DNA of 64,000 nucleotides from Paeniglutamicibacter quisquiliarum (GTDB taxonomy: Bacteria > Actinomycetota > Actinomycetes > Actinomycetales > Micrococcaceae), in the NCBI RefSeq assembly GCF_019084045.1, contig NZ_JAHRED010000003.1, forward strand, positions 62,001 through 126,000, read 5' to 3'. The notes beneath the pieces were generated by a model. The model made no database searches. It was given only the letters and a program-made list of their open reading frames with translations, and had not been told where the DNA came from. Of the stretch, positions 54,727 through 64,000 are shown piece after piece. Within the stretch, counting starts at the first letter, position 1; the number at the start of each line of letters is the position of its first letter. Both the position numbers and the translations under genes were made by a program.

Positions 54727-57631
54727 CTCGACGGCTCCCTTCGGAATCAAAAAGTACGGTATCGCCCACGACGACGTCGACCAGCTGGCCGTCGACGTAC
54801 GCCTGCAGTTCCTCGCCGATGCGGTTTCGGCCGTTGGAAATCAGCGCCATCGCAAAGCTGCGGCCCAGCGCCGGGGAGTGGTAGCTGGAGGTGACGAAGC
54901 CCTGCATCTTCACCGGAGCGATCTCCGGGGTGATACTGGTTCCGGCGTTCACCAGCTGGGTTCCCTCGGGCAGGCGGAACGACTTGTCCGCGGGCAGCAC
55001 GGTGACCAGCTGCTTGCGGTCCTCGCGCTGGTTGTCCTTGCGGTCGAAGGACCGCTTGCCCACGAAGTCCTTGACCTTGGACACGACCCATTCCATCGAG
55101 GCGTCCTGCGGGGTCACGGTGCCGTCGGTGTCCTGGCCGACGATGATGAAGCCCTTCTCCGCGCGCAGCACGTGCATGGTCTCGGTGCCGTAGGGGGTGA
55201 TGTTGAATTCCTCCCCGGCCGCCGCCACGTCTTCCCAGACCTTCAGGCCGTACCAGGACGGCACGTTGATCTCGTAGGCGAGTTCGCCGGAGAAGGAGAT
55301 GCGGCAGACCCGGGCGGCGATGCCCGAGGCCAGCACGGTCTCCTTGAAGGCCATGAAGGGGAAGGACTCGTTGTCCAGGTCCAGCTCCGGGGCGAGCTTG
55401 GCCAGCACGGCGCGGGACTTCGGCCCCACGACCGCGACGGTCGATACCTGCTCGGTGACCGAGGTGCACTTGACGTCCAGTTCCGGCCATTCGGTCTGCA
55501 GCCATTCCTCCAGCCAGTCCAGCACTCCGGCGGCCCCGCCGGTGGTGGTGGTCATGAAGAAGCGGTCCTCGTCCAGGCGCAGGGTCACCCCGTCGTCGAA
55601 GATCATGCCGTCGGCCTTGCACATCAACCCGTAGCGGGCCAGCCCGGGCTTGAGCTTCTTGAACGCGTTGGTGTACATGCGGTTCAGGAACTCGCCGGCG
55701 TCCTTGCCGCGGATCTCGATCTTGCCCAGCGTGGAGGCGTCCATGAAGCCCACCGAGTCGCGCACGGCCTTGGACTCGCGATACACCGCGGTGTCCATGT
55801 CCTCGCCTTCCAGCGGGTAGTACCAGGGGCGCTTCCACTGCCCGACGTCCTCGAAGAGAGCGCCGCGGGCCACGTGCCACGGGTGCATGCTGGTCAGGCG
55901 GGCCGGGTCGAAGAGCTCCCCGCGCTCGCGCCCGGCCAGGGCCGCGAAGGCCACCGGGGTGTAGGGGGCGCGGAAGGCGGTGGTGCCGATGCCCGCCACG
56001 TCGGTGGTGCCCAGCGCCGCGGCGATCACGCCGATGGCGTTCACCCCGCTGGTCTTGCCCTGGTCGTTGGCCGTGGAGATGGAGGTGTAGCGCTTCACGT
56101 GCTCCACCGAGCGCATGCCCGCGCCGGTGGACCGCAGCACGTCGGCCACGGTCTGGTCGCGCTGGAAGTCCACGAAGTGGTTCTTGTAGTCCGCGGCCTC
56201 GCCCTTCAGCGAGGGCACCAGCCACAGGGCGCGGGAAGCGCCCGGGGTCTCCACCGGTGCGCTGGGCACCGAGGCGGTGGTGCTGAACCCTGCGGCGGTT
56301 GCCGCGTCGGCGCCGGCGCGGGCGCCCTCGGCCAGCGCGGAGGCCAGCTCGAAGCGACCGTTCATGGCGCCGGCCGTCTGCTGGTTGGCCACCGGGTGCG
56401 CCGGGACGAAGGCGGAGATCGCCTCGTTCCAGCCCAGCCGGCGCTCGCGCTGGGAGTGCAGGTGGACCACGGGGTTCCAGCCGCCGGAGACCGCCAGGAC
56501 ATCCGCGTGGATGGTCTCGGTGTCCCCGGCCAGCGCACCCTCGGCATCGAGCCGGGCGACGGTGAGCGAGGCCAGCGAGCCGTCGGTGCCGGCCGCGGTG
56601 TCGGCAACGACGGAGCCGAGGATCACGCGCACGCCGCGGGCCGAGAGCTCGGTGGCGCGGACCGAGGGTTCGGTGCGGGCGTCGATGACCGCGGCGACCG
56701 CGGTGCCGGCGGCCAGCAGGTCCTCGACCAGCGCGTAGGCCGAGTCGTTGGTGGTGGCCACGACGATGTTGCCGCCCACCAGCACGCCGTAGCGGTTCAG
56801 GTAGGAGCGGGCCGCGGCGGCCAGCATGATGCCCGGGCGGTCGTTGTTCTCGAACACCAGCGGGCGTTCGTGGGCGCCGGTGGCCAGCACGACCTGCTTG
56901 GCGCGGATGTGCCAGATGCGCTCGCGGGAAACCCCGGCGCCCAGCTCGCCGGTGAGGTGGTCGGTGCGGCGCTGGACGGCCACGAAGTAGTTGGCGTCGT
57001 AGCTGCCGAACGCGGTGCTGCGCGAAAGGTGGGTGAACTCCTCGGCTTCCGCCAGTGCCTTTCGGGTCTCGGCGATCCACTGCGCGGCGCTCTTGCCGTC
57101 GATGGTTTCGGTGGAGGCCGAAAGCAGCGAGCCTCCGGCCTCGGGCTGCTCGTCGATGAGGATGACGCGGGCGCCGGACTTGGCCGCCTCGCGGGCGGCC
57201 GCCAGTCCGGCGGGGCCGGCCCCGACGATGAGCACGTCGGTGTGCACGTGCTTGCGGTCGTAGATGGCCGTATCGGTGCGCGGGTCAAGCTGGCCCAGGC
57301 CCTGCAGCAGGGTCACGTCCATGCCGTCGGTGAGCTCCACCGTGGTGGCAGGGAGCATCGATTCGTTCACATGGCCGGCCCAGCGGGCGCCGATCTTGAC
57401 CAGCGCGTTGGATTCCTCGACGCCGGCGGAGACGATGCCGCGCGGGCGCTTGAGGTAGAGCGAGTCGCCGCAGGAGCGGATGCCGGCGCCGAGCATGGCC
57501 GAGGCCACGGTGTCCCCGGCGAAGCCGGAGAAGGACTTGCCGTCAACGGTGAAGGAGAGTTCGCGGGTGCGGTCGATGCGGGCCGAAGCCGTTGCTTCCG
57601 CGCCGAGTCGGTGCGAAGAGGTGGTGCTCAC
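54719..57631 (-). CDS. soxA: sarcosine oxidase, alpha subunit
   Basis: A 970-residue subunit. The N-terminal 100 residues resemble a ferredoxin-like domain ([14 protein letters not shown]). Next is an NAD-binding oxidoreductase domain ([17 protein letters not shown], near residues 130-145). The C-terminal 400 residues form the folate-binding GcvT-like domain ([17 protein letters not shown] and [15 protein letters not shown]). It takes up the one-carbon unit from sarcosine onto tetrahydrofolate, giving methylene-folate. GTG start at 57631 with GGGAGG upstream and overlapping soxD. Length is standard. Confidence 0.96.
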   Translation of the reverse strand: MSTTSSHRLGAEATASARIDRTRELSFTVDGKSFSGFAGDTVASAMLGAGIRSCGDSLYLKRPRGIVSAGVEESNALVKIGARWAGHVNESMLPATTVELTDGMDVTLLQGLGQLDPRTDTAIYDRKHVHTDVLIVGAGPAGLAAAREAAKSGARVILIDEQPEAGGSLLSASTETIDGKSAAQWIAETRKALAEAEEFTHLSRSTAFGSYDANYFVAVQRRTDHLTGELGAGVSRERIWHIRAKQVVLATGAHERPLVFENNDRPGIMLAAAARSYLNRYGVLVGGNIVVATTNDSAYALVEDLLAAGTAVAAVIDARTEPSVRATELSARGVRVILGSVVADTAAGTDGSLASLTVARLDAEGALAGDTETIHADVLAVSGGWNPVVHLHSQRERRLGWNEAISAFVPAHPVANQQTAGAMNGRFELASALAEGARAGADAATAAGFSTTASVPSAPVETPGASRALWLVPSLKGEAADYKNHFVDFQRDQTVADVLRSTGAGMRSVEHVKRYTSISTANDQGKTSGVNAIGVIAAALGTTDVAGIGTTAFRAPYTPVAFAALAGRERGELFDPARLTSMHPWHVARGALFEDVGQWKRPWYYPLEGEDMDTAVYRESKAVRDSVGFMDASTLGKIEIRGKDAGEFLNRMYTNAFKKLKPGLARYGLMCKADGMIFDDGVTLRLDEDRFFMTTTTGGAAGVLDWLEEWLQTEWPELDVKCTSVTEQVSTVAVVGPKSRAVLAKLAPELDLDNESFPFMAFKETVLASGIAARVCRISFSGELAYEINVPSWYGLKVWEDVAAAGEEFNITPYGTETMHVLRAEKGFIIVGQDTDGTVTPQDASMEWVVSKVKDFVGKRSFDRKDNQREDRKQLVTVLPADKSFRLPEGTQLVNAGTSITPEIAPVKMQGFVTSSYHSPALGRSFAMALISNGRNRIGEELQAYVDGQLVDVVVGDTVLFDSEGSRRDG

Positions 57632-57936
57632 TTGGTTCCTCCCTGTGCCGGGGCGTTGGTGGTCTTGAGGGGCTGGGGCTCGCCGGGCTTGTAGACGGCC
57701 TTGAATTCATAGGTCACGGTGTCGCGCACCGCGTTGAACCAGCGGCGGCAGCCGGCGGAGTGGACCCAGCGTTCGGCGAAGAGCCCCTTGGGGTTCTGCC
57801 GGTAGAACAGGTACTTGGCCCATTCATTGTCGTTCAGGGCCGAGGGGTCTGACGGGTAGGCCACGTGGGCTTCGCCGCCGTAGCCGTATTCGGTCTCGTT
57901 TCGGGGCCCACACCAGGGGCATTCGATGAGCATCAT
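57628..57936 (-). CDS. soxD: sarcosine oxidase, delta subunit
   Basis: A 102-residue protein with the zinc-binding site [16 protein letters not shown] at its start and HSAGCRRWF further on, so three Cys and a His hold zinc. Two ATG codons in tandem (57936 and 57933); the first is listed. Stop and soxA start overlap by four bases. It is needed for assembly of the complex. Confidence 0.95.
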   Translation of the reverse strand: MMLIECPWCGPRNETEYGYGGEAHVAYPSDPSALNDNEWAKYLFYRQNPKGLFAERWVHSAGCRRWFNAVRDTVTYEFKAVYKPGEPQPLKTTNAPAQGGTK

Positions 57937-57953
57937 TTTGTGTGGATCCCTTT

Positions 57954-59171
57954 CTAGTGGGCCACGGCTGCGGCGCCGTGTTCGTCGATGAGGTGGCCGG
58001 TCTCGAAGCGCTCGATGGAGAAGCCCGCGTTGAGCTCGTGCGCCTCGTCGTTGGCTATGGTGTGGGCGAAGGTGTAGCCGGCGCCCGGGGTGCCCTTGAA
58101 GCCGCCGGTTCCCCAGCCGCAGTTCACATAGAGCTGGTCGATCGGGGTCTTGGAGACGATCGGGGAGGCGTCCATGGTGGTGTCCACGATGCCGCCCCAG
58201 GTGCGCAAAACATGCGCCCGGGCGAAGATCGGGAAGAGCTCGACGGCCGCGGCCATCTGCTCCTCGATCACGTGGAAGGCGCCGCGCTGGCCGTAGCCGT
58301 TGTAGCTGTCGATGCCCGCGCCCATGACCAGTTCGCCCTTGTGGGCCTGGGAGACGTAGACGTGCACGTGGTTGGACATGACGACCGTCGGGTGGACCGG
58401 TTCGTGCAGTTCGGAGACCAGTGCCTGCAGCGGGTGGGACTGGATCGGCAGGTCGAAGCCGGCCTGCTCGGCCAGCACCGAGGAGTGCCCGGCGCCGCAG
58501 AGCGCGACCTTGCCGGCGTTGATGGTGCCGCGGCTGGTCTTGACCCCGGTGACCCGGTTGCCGTCCTTGATGAAGCCGGTGACTTCGCAGTTCTGGATGA
58601 TGTCCACGCCCATCTCGTCGCACTTGCGGGCGAAGGCCCAGGCGACGTGGTCGTGCTTGGCGATGCCCGCACGCGGCTGGTAGGTGGCGCCCATGACCGG
58701 GTAGCGGATGTCGTCCCCGATGTTGATGATCGGGCACAGCTCCTTGACCTGCTCGGGGGTGATCCACTCGGCGTCCACGCCGTTGAGCTGGTTGGCCCCG
58801 ACCCGGCGCATCGATTCGCGCACATCTCCCAGGGTGTGGGCCAGGTTCATGACCCCGCGCTGGGAGAAGAGGAAGTCGTATTCCAGTTCCTCGGGCAGCT
58901 GCTCCCAAAGCTTCAGGGAGTGCTCGTAGATGCCCGCGGATTCGTCCCAGAGGTAGTTGGAACGAATGATGGTGGTGTTGCGGGCCATGTTGCCGCCGGC
59001 CAGCCAGCCGCGTTCCAGGACGGCGATGTTTGTCATGCCGTGGTTCTTGGCCAGGTAGTAGGCGGTGGCCAGGCCGTGCCCGCCGCCGCCGACGATGACT
59101 GCGTCGTAGGAGGACTTGGGTTCCGGGTTGCGCCAGAGGAATTCGGGGTGCTCGGGGAGGATGTCGGCCAT
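57954..59171 (-). CDS. soxB: sarcosine oxidase, beta subunit
   Basis: A 405-residue flavoprotein with the FAD-binding [13 protein letters not shown] at residues about 28-40 and the covalent-flavin histidine region NHVHVYVSQ. It oxidises sarcosine to glycine and makes hydrogen peroxide. The ATG at 59171 has GGAG 9 bases upstream; a start 15 bases earlier is less likely. It begins 4 bases after glyA and is followed by soxD after 17 bases. Confidence 0.96.
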   Translation of the reverse strand: MADILPEHPEFLWRNPEPKSSYDAVIVGGGGHGLATAYYLAKNHGMTNIAVLERGWLAGGNMARNTTIIRSNYLWDESAGIYEHSLKLWEQLPEELEYDFLFSQRGVMNLAHTLGDVRESMRRVGANQLNGVDAEWITPEQVKELCPIINIGDDIRYPVMGATYQPRAGIAKHDHVAWAFARKCDEMGVDIIQNCEVTGFIKDGNRVTGVKTSRGTINAGKVALCGAGHSSVLAEQAGFDLPIQSHPLQALVSELHEPVHPTVVMSNHVHVYVSQAHKGELVMGAGIDSYNGYGQRGAFHVIEEQMAAAVELFPIFARAHVLRTWGGIVDTTMDASPIVSKTPIDQLYVNCGWGTGGFKGTPGAGYTFAHTIANDEAHELNAGFSIERFETGHLIDEHGAAAVAH

Positions 59172-59175
59172 GTTC

Positions 59176-60498
59176 TTATGCTCCAATCGGGGCGAGATTT
59201 GGGTAGAGGGGGTGTGCGTTGGCCAGGGCGTGGACGCGGTCCTTCAGGGCCGCGAGCGTTGCCTCGTTGTTTTCCTGGGTGCCGGCGATGAGGGTCTCGG
59301 CGATGATGTCCGCGACCTCCACGAAGGCGGCCTCGGAGAAGCCGCGGGTGGCCAGCGCCGGGGTGCCGATGCGCAGCCCGGAGGTGACCATCGGCGGACG
59401 CGGGTCGAACGGGACCGCGTTGCGGTTCACCGTGATCTCCACCTTTGCCAGCAGGTCCTCGCCCTGCTGCCCGTCCAGCTCCGAGTTCCGCAGGTCCACC
59501 AGGACCAGGTGCACGTCGGTGCCGCCGGTCAGCACGCTGATGCCCACGGCCGCGACATCCGCGGCGCCCAGGCGCTCGGCCAGGATCTTCGCCCCGGCCA
59601 GGGTGCGTTCCTGGCGCTCCTTGAATTCCTCGGTCGCGGCGATCTTGAACGCCACGGCCTTGCCCGCGATCACGTGCTCCAGCGGGCCGCCCTGCTGGCC
59701 GGGGAACACCGCCGAGTTGACCTTCTTGGCGATGTCCGCGTCATTGGTCAGGATGATCCCGCCGCGCGGACCTGCCAGGGTCTTGTGCGTGGTGGAGGAC
59801 ACCACGTGGGCGTGCGGCACCGGCGAGGGGTGCAACCCGGCGGCCACCAGGCCGGCGAAGTGCGCCATGTCCACGAACAGGTACGCACCGACCTTGTCGG
59901 CGATCTCGCGGAACCGCGCGAAGTCCAGCTGCCGCGGGTAGGCGGACCAGCCGGCGACGATCATCTTCGGCCGGTGCTCCAGGGCCAGGGCCTCGACCTT
60001 GTCCATGTCCACCACCAGGGTGTCCTCCTCGACGCCGTACGGGACGATGTTGTAGAGGCGGCCGGAGAAGTTGATCTTCATGCCGTGGGTCAGGTGCCCG
60101 CCGTGGGCCAGGTTCAGGCCCATGACGGTGTCGCCCGGGCGGATCAGCGCGTGCATCACCGAGGCGTTGGCCTGCGCGCCGGAGTGCGGCTGCACGTTGG
60201 CGAACTCGGCACCGAAGAGCGCCTTGACGCGTTCCAGGGCGAGGGTCTCGACGACGTCGACCTCCTCGCAGCCGCCGTAGTAGCGCTTGCCCGGGTAGCC
60301 CTCGGCGTACTTGTTGGTCAGCACCGAACCCTGCGCCTGCATCACCGCAAGGGCCGTGTGGTTCTCCGAGGCGATCATCTCCAGCCCGCGCTGCTGGCGC
60401 GCCAGCTCCGCGTCGATGCGCTCCGCGATCTCCGGATCCAGGGTGGCAATGCTTTGGGTCAGCGTTGACTCGACAAGCGTGGTGTTCAGGGCCGTCAT
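59176..60498 (-). CDS. glyA: serine hydroxymethyltransferase
   Basis: A 440-residue PLP enzyme with the cofactor lysine in [13 protein letters not shown]. It joins the glycine and methylene-folate made by the sarcosine oxidase into serine. It is the first gene of the operon glyA-soxBDAG-purU, the order known from Arthrobacter. AAGGAG lies 10 bases before the ATG at 60498. A further housekeeping glyA probably exists elsewhere. Confidence 0.96.
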   Translation of the reverse strand: MTALNTTLVESTLTQSIATLDPEIAERIDAELARQQRGLEMIASENHTALAVMQAQGSVLTNKYAEGYPGKRYYGGCEEVDVVETLALERVKALFGAEFANVQPHSGAQANASVMHALIRPGDTVMGLNLAHGGHLTHGMKINFSGRLYNIVPYGVEEDTLVVDMDKVEALALEHRPKMIVAGWSAYPRQLDFARFREIADKVGAYLFVDMAHFAGLVAAGLHPSPVPHAHVVSSTTHKTLAGPRGGIILTNDADIAKKVNSAVFPGQQGGPLEHVIAGKAVAFKIAATEEFKERQERTLAGAKILAERLGAADVAAVGISVLTGGTDVHLVLVDLRNSELDGQQGEDLLAKVEITVNRNAVPFDPRPPMVTSGLRIGTPALATRGFSEAAFVEVADIIAETLIAGTQENNEATLAALKDRVHALANAHPLYPNLAPIGA

Positions 60499-60535
60499 CC
60501 AGTATTCACTCCTTGAAGTACAAGTTGTTTATGAT

Positions 60536-60545
60536 TGATATATCA
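60536..60545. promoter_or_regulatory. candidate GntR operator between glyA and its regulator
   Basis: TGATATATCA is a perfect 10-base palindrome in an A/T-rich island of an otherwise GC-rich stretch, 38 bases upstream of glyA. Palindromes of this type are typical for FadR-like GntR regulators, and the regulator gene starts 119 bases away in the opposite direction. Confidence 0.5.
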
Positions 60546-60663
60546 GAACTGGTTGCAATGCTATGATGGGGATCACATGGTGTCAATGGCCATCGCAAAT
60601 AAGTCGTGAAGCCGATCGAACTACAGTGAATCCGTACCTCGGCAAAGTGAAGGAGACATCCGC

Positions 60664-61335
60664 ATGAGTACTGTCACCGCAAGCCCGGAGGTGTTGGGCG
60701 AACGCGTATCCCTGGCCGAGCAGTCCTACCGCGACATCCGCGACCGCCTGATCATGCTCGACATCCGCCCCGGGGAGCCGATCAACGACGGCCAGCTGGC
60801 CCTCGAACTGGGGGTCGGGCGCACCCCGGTGCGCGAGGCGCTCAAGCGCCTGGAGATCGACCACCTGGTCATTTCCTATCCGCGCCGCGGCACGTTTGCC
60901 ACGATCGTGGACATCACCGAACTTGCCGACGTCTCCGAGCTGCGCCGTTCCCTCGAGCCGCTGGCCGCCCGCAAGGCCGCGCTCAGCGCCTCGGACGCGG
61001 ACCGCGACGCTCTCCGCGCGTTGGCCAAGGACATCGGACGGCTGGGGGACAAGAAGGTCGACAAGCGCGGATTGATGCAATATGACCTCAGCGTCCACCG
61101 ACTGATCTACCGGGCCGCGGGAAACCCCCACCTCGAGGAAACGCTGATCCGCCTGGACAACCTGGCCACCCGCATCTGGTGCCTGGTGCTGGACAAGGTC
61201 CCGTCGGTCTCCGGGCACATTGAGGAACATGTCGACCTGCTCGAAGCCATCGTCGCCGGCGAGGCCGACAAGGCCGAGGCCATGGCGCTGGATCACATCA
61301 CCAGCTTCGAGCGGACGATTCGCGCGGTGCTGTAG
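60664..61335 (+). CDS. GntR-family regulator (FadR/FCD subgroup) of the sarcosine operon
   Basis: A 223-residue regulator with a winged helix (about residues 15-80; LALELGVGRTPVREALKRLE) and an FCD ligand-binding domain (about 90-215) with Asp and His residues that could hold a metal (DLSVHRLIYRAAGNPHLEE; VPSVSGHIEEHVDLLEA). AAGGAG lies about eight bases before the ATG. Divergent from glyA, it most likely controls the sox operon in response to sarcosine or a relative. That link is inferred from position. Confidence 0.88.
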   Translation: MSTVTASPEVLGERVSLAEQSYRDIRDRLIMLDIRPGEPINDGQLALELGVGRTPVREALKRLEIDHLVISYPRRGTFATIVDITELADVSELRRSLEPLAARKAALSASDADRDALRALAKDIGRLGDKKVDKRGLMQYDLSVHRLIYRAAGNPHLEETLIRLDNLATRIWCLVLDKVPSVSGHIEEHVDLLEAIVAGEADKAEAMALDHITSFERTIRAVL

Positions 61336-61349
61336 GGCGGGAACTGTCG

Positions 61350-61377
61350 GCGCGGACGCGGGGAGAAGAGTCCGCGC
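61350..61377. terminator. terminator between the GntR and PucR genes
   Basis: GCGCGGAC (61350-61357) and GTCCGCGC (61370-61377) pair perfectly around a 12-base loop, between two converging genes. It could serve both. Confidence 0.55.
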
Positions 61378-61387
61378 GGCGGGGAAC

Positions 61388-62890
61388 CTACTTTCCGCCG
61401 GCCATGTTGGACGTGGCCAGCTTGGTGGCCAGTTGCAGGGCCGCGAGGCGCGAGGTGCCGCGGGGATCGCCGCCCAGCAGCTCGAAGATCTTGTTCAGCC
61501 GCTTGTGCAGCGTCTGGCGTTCCATGAAGAGGGACGCGGCGGCGGCCGTGGAATTGCACCCCGAGGTAAGCCACGCATCCAGGGTCGCCACCAGGTCGCC
61601 GGCGCGCATGGTGTCGTGGCCGATCAGGTCCGAAAGGTTCTCCTGGACAAAGCGGTCCACCGAGTCGCGCCCCAGCTCCCGGACGCAGAGGCGTTCAAGG
61701 ACCACTTCCCCGCAATCACGCAGCCCGCCGGAATCCGGCATGGGCAGGGCCAGCCGCTCGGTCAGGAACGCCTCCTGCAGCGACCACGAACCGTGCGTGG
61801 CATCGGCTACCCATGGACCAAAGACGCCTTGAACGGGCACCGCACCGATTTCACCGCGCAACCCCCTGAGGATCTTCCGCCTCTCATCTTTGGGGGAGCG
61901 GCCCCTGAGCGGGATGAGCCCATAGAGGTAGTCGCCATCGAGGTACGTCTTGATGTCCGGGCTGTTGCGCCGCAGGATCCGTTCCAGGGTACTGCGCATC
62001 CGGCCCAGCTCGACGCCGCGGAAAATGACCACGGCCACCGGGACATTCACCTCGAGCCCGACCCTCGTGCACAGGTCCTTGACCTCGCCGTCGCCCGAGT
62101 TGCGGATGATGGCCTGCATCAGTGCCGAATCGGCGATTTGCGAGCGCGTGGGCCGGTGGTGCTGGGAAAGGGCCAATGCCAGGATGCTGCCCAGCCTCTC
62201 GGCAACCGTGGTCAGCAGTTCCCGCTCGGACGGGTGCCGGCTTTCCAGGTGCAGCCTGGCGCCGACCACGTTGCTGACGAAGATGTCGGAGACGATTTCC
62301 ATCCCGATCTCGTCCTCGGGGAGCGCGCGGCTGCTGGCCAGGGTGATGCCGCCCAGGTCCACCAGAAGGGCGTTCGCCTCCAGGGCCTCCGCGATCAACG
62401 AAATCAACGGAGCCAGGTTGGGGCCGGAGGTGGCGATCTGGTGGGCCAGGCGCTGGGAGATCTCGTCGGCACGCTGCAGCGCCAAGGCATGGGCGGAGAC
62501 GATGCTGCGGTTGATGGTTTCCGCGAGTTCCACAAAAGGAACCGTGGCGCGCAATTCGATCAGGGGCAGTCCGGCGGCTTCCGCTGCATCTATGAGCTCT
62601 CGGGAGAGGCTCTTGTTCAGTCCGGCGGTCTCAATGGCCAGCGCCGCGACCTTTCGCTCCGCCAGGCTCTGGATGTATTGGACCTGGGCTTCGGGGCGCA
62701 GAGCCAGGAGCGTCTGGCCGCCACTGAGCAATAGTTCCTCACCCCGTAACAGTGGCGCAATCTCGAGGACCTCGCTGGAGTGCACCCAGCGGACCCCGTT
62801 GTGCGGGACCTGGTCGGCGCCGGCGACGACGCGCGGCCGCGCCTTGGCGAAGAGGGGACTGGCCAGAACGTCCTTGAGGCGGAGAAGCAT
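61388..62890 (-). CDS. PucR-family transcriptional regulator
   Basis: A 500-residue protein. The N-terminal PucR domain covers about residues 5-125 (KDVLASPLFAKARP; LLSGGQTLLALRPE). The middle is a GGDEF-like regulator fold, and the C-terminal HTH_30 domain has NSTAAAASLFMERQTLHKRLNKI. Members activate purine, allantoin, proline or GABA use. The ATG at 62890 has AAGGAT upstream. Divergent from the NCS1 permease gene, which it probably controls. Confidence 0.87.
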   Translation of the reverse strand: MLLRLKDVLASPLFAKARPRVVAGADQVPHNGVRWVHSSEVLEIAPLLRGEELLLSGGQTLLALRPEAQVQYIQSLAERKVAALAIETAGLNKSLSRELIDAAEAAGLPLIELRATVPFVELAETINRSIVSAHALALQRADEISQRLAHQIATSGPNLAPLISLIAEALEANALLVDLGGITLASSRALPEDEIGMEIVSDIFVSNVVGARLHLESRHPSERELLTTVAERLGSILALALSQHHRPTRSQIADSALMQAIIRNSGDGEVKDLCTRVGLEVNVPVAVVIFRGVELGRMRSTLERILRRNSPDIKTYLDGDYLYGLIPLRGRSPKDERRKILRGLRGEIGAVPVQGVFGPWVADATHGSWSLQEAFLTERLALPMPDSGGLRDCGEVVLERLCVRELGRDSVDRFVQENLSDLIGHDTMRAGDLVATLDAWLTSGCNSTAAAASLFMERQTLHKRLNKIFELLGGDPRGTSRLAALQLATKLATSNMAGGK

Positions 62891-63065
62891 GCACGGATCC
62901 TTGGGGTGGAAACGGAACGATTGATGGGCGGAAGCGCCGCTAGGTGACACTTTGTCACCGAGACTGGATTATAAATATACATTTTGAGTGTACTAGGTGG
63001 TGAAGATCACTCCTACGCTGGTGGGTAAGTTCTTGTCGAACCACCGCAGTCGAGAGAGTGAACCA

Positions 63066-64000
63066 ATGAGTAGAGATGTTGCCAGTTCATCTGAAAGCGT
63101 GACCCATGAGGTCGAGGACTCCCTTCAGCCGATACCCGAATCCGCCAGGACCACCAAGCTTTCCGGGCAGTTCTGGATCTGGGCCGGGGCCAATGTCGCC
63201 CCCATCAACTGGATCCTCGGAGCCTTGGGCATCCACCTGGGCCTGGGCCTTGCCGATACCCTGACCGTGCTGATTGCCGGAAACGTCATCGGCATGCTCG
63301 GCTTCGGATTCTTCGTCGTTCTGGGGCAGAAGACCGGCGCCACCGGCATGCTGCTGGCCCGAGGCGCATTTGGCCGCCGCGGGGCCTACCTGCCGGCCGC
63401 CATCCAGGCTGTCATTGCCATCGGCTGGTCCGCGGTCAACACCTGGGTCATCCTCGACTTGATCATGGCCCTGTTCGGCATGATCGGTTGGGTCGATCCG
63501 ACCGCAGGCAACCTGCTGTGGAAGATCTCGACGGCGGCGGTCATCATGGCCATCCAAGTGGCCATCTGCTACCGCGGCTACAAGGCCATCGCCCGCTTCG
63601 AGCGCATCACCATGCCGCCGACCATCATCGTGCTGATCGCCATGTCGATTCTCGCCTGGACCCAGCTCGACATCGACTGGAGCTACCAGGGCCCCGTCGG
63701 CGAGGTCCTCACCGGCATGCCGCGCATCGCGGCAATGTCCTCGATCATGACCGCCATCGGGATTGGCTGGGGAATCGGCTGGTTCACCTACGCACCGGAC
63801 TACTCCCGCTTCGTCTCAAAGCGCATCAAGACCCACAAGCTCTACCTCGTCAGTGTCCTTGGCCAGTTCCTCCCGGTCGTCTGGCTCGGCATCCTGGGCG
63901 CCAGCCTCGCCACCAAGAACGGCACCGCCGATCCCGGCCAGCTGATCGTGGAATCCTTCGGCACCCTGTCGATCCCCGTGATCCTGCTGGTCATCCACGG
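63066..64000 (+). CDS. NCS1-family nucleobase/hydantoin permease, 5' part only
   Basis: The frame is open from the ATG at 63066 to the right edge, so about 311 N-terminal residues are seen; the rest lies outside. It has a soluble N-terminus of about 30 residues, then membrane helices typical of the NCS1 (cytosine, allantoin, hydantoin, creatinine) family: WIWAGANVAPINWILGALGI, GQKTGATGMLLARGAFGRRGAYLP, the IGWSAVNTWVILD helix and YAPDYSRF. A GAGAG stretch lies upstream of the start. It is divergent from the PucR regulator, and the sarcosine operon is next door. Confidence 0.85.
   Translation, partial: MSRDVASSSESVTHEVEDSLQPIPESARTTKLSGQFWIWAGANVAPINWILGALGIHLGLGLADTLTVLIAGNVIGMLGFGFFVVLGQKTGATGMLLARGAFGRRGAYLPAAIQAVIAIGWSAVNTWVILDLIMALFGMIGWVDPTAGNLLWKISTAAVIMAIQVAICYRGYKAIARFERITMPPTIIVLIAMSILAWTQLDIDWSYQGPVGEVLTGMPRIAAMSSIMTAIGIGWGIGWFTYAPDYSRFVSKRIKTHKLYLVSVLGQFLPVVWLGILGASLATKNGTADPGQLIVESFGTLSIPVILLVIH

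Noticed and set aside
54203-57694. A 1163-codon open frame on the plus strand opposite soxA and soxG
   Set aside because: Shadow of the sarcosine oxidase genes, with low-complexity product and no ribosome-binding site.

Overview
The window is high-GC DNA with dense, often overlapping genes, GTG starts, several leaderless promoters and a gene repertoire typical of Actinobacteria. The closest fit by recall is the Micrococcaceae (Arthrobacter, Paeniglutamicibacter and relatives). Pointers are the glyA-soxBDAG-purU sarcosine operon, known from Arthrobacter, a DUF222/HNH protein, a DinB protein of the type common in Actinobacteria, a CsoR-type copper operator and RNA elements resembling the actinobacterial SAM-IV riboswitch. 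It reads as ordinary chromosome: no insertion sequence, prophage, integrase or CRISPR array was seen. Both ends cut a gene.

Layout. 0-8.9 kb: 3' end of a YdeP-type molybdopterin oxidoreductase, a secreted SH3/HExxH protein, an ABC exporter, a Nudix hydrolase, a ROK regulator, a probable free-standing small RNA, tRNA-Arg(CCT) and a small membrane protein. 9-15.1 kb: housekeeping pcrA and sucCD, then a lactate-oxidase-type flavoenzyme. 15.2-24.0 kb: a catabolic island with a divergent P450, an IclR regulator, a MIO ammonia-lyase, a polar amino acid ABC importer, a HisC-like aminotransferase and a PDR-type reductase. The parts suggest uptake and breakdown of one amino-acid-like compound whose identity is not known. 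24.0-24.5 kb: a small orphan gene behind a SAM-IV-like leader; a second leader-plus-small-gene pair lies at 40.2-40.6 kb. 24.7-31.5 kb: a zinc alcohol dehydrogenase, a deacetylase/glycosyltransferase exopolysaccharide pair, and an atypical Nramp-family transporter next to an L-idonate-dehydrogenase-like enzyme. 31.5-40 kb: a SNF2/SWIM helicase, a LOG protein coupled to a ROK kinase, a DUF222/HNH protein and a ferritin-like/VIT1 metal transporter. 40.6-50.6 kb: DinB, an SSS transporter with a divergent XRE-cupin regulator, an APC permease, small membrane proteins with a winged-helix regulator and a striking double palindrome, a ureohydrolase-TPP enzyme operon, and a TipA-like MerR regulator. 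50.7-64 kb: a copper ATPase under a CsoR-type operator, then the sarcosine operon (glyA, soxB, soxD, soxA, soxG, purU) with a divergent GntR regulator, and a PucR regulator divergent from an NCS1 permease that runs off the right edge.

How the genes may work together. SoxBDAG oxidises sarcosine and charges tetrahydrofolate with the one-carbon unit. GlyA uses the methylene-folate together with glycine to make serine, and PurU drains 10-formyl-folate. The PucR/NCS1 pair beside it hints at import of a sarcosine precursor such as creatinine or a related nitrogen ring, which is inference. The ureohydrolase/TPP enzyme pair looks built for a guanidino compound. Most likely to be new are the two altered SAM-IV-like leaders in front of small unknown genes, the ammonia-lyase/P450/PDR island and the small-RNA unit at 7.4-7.7 kb.
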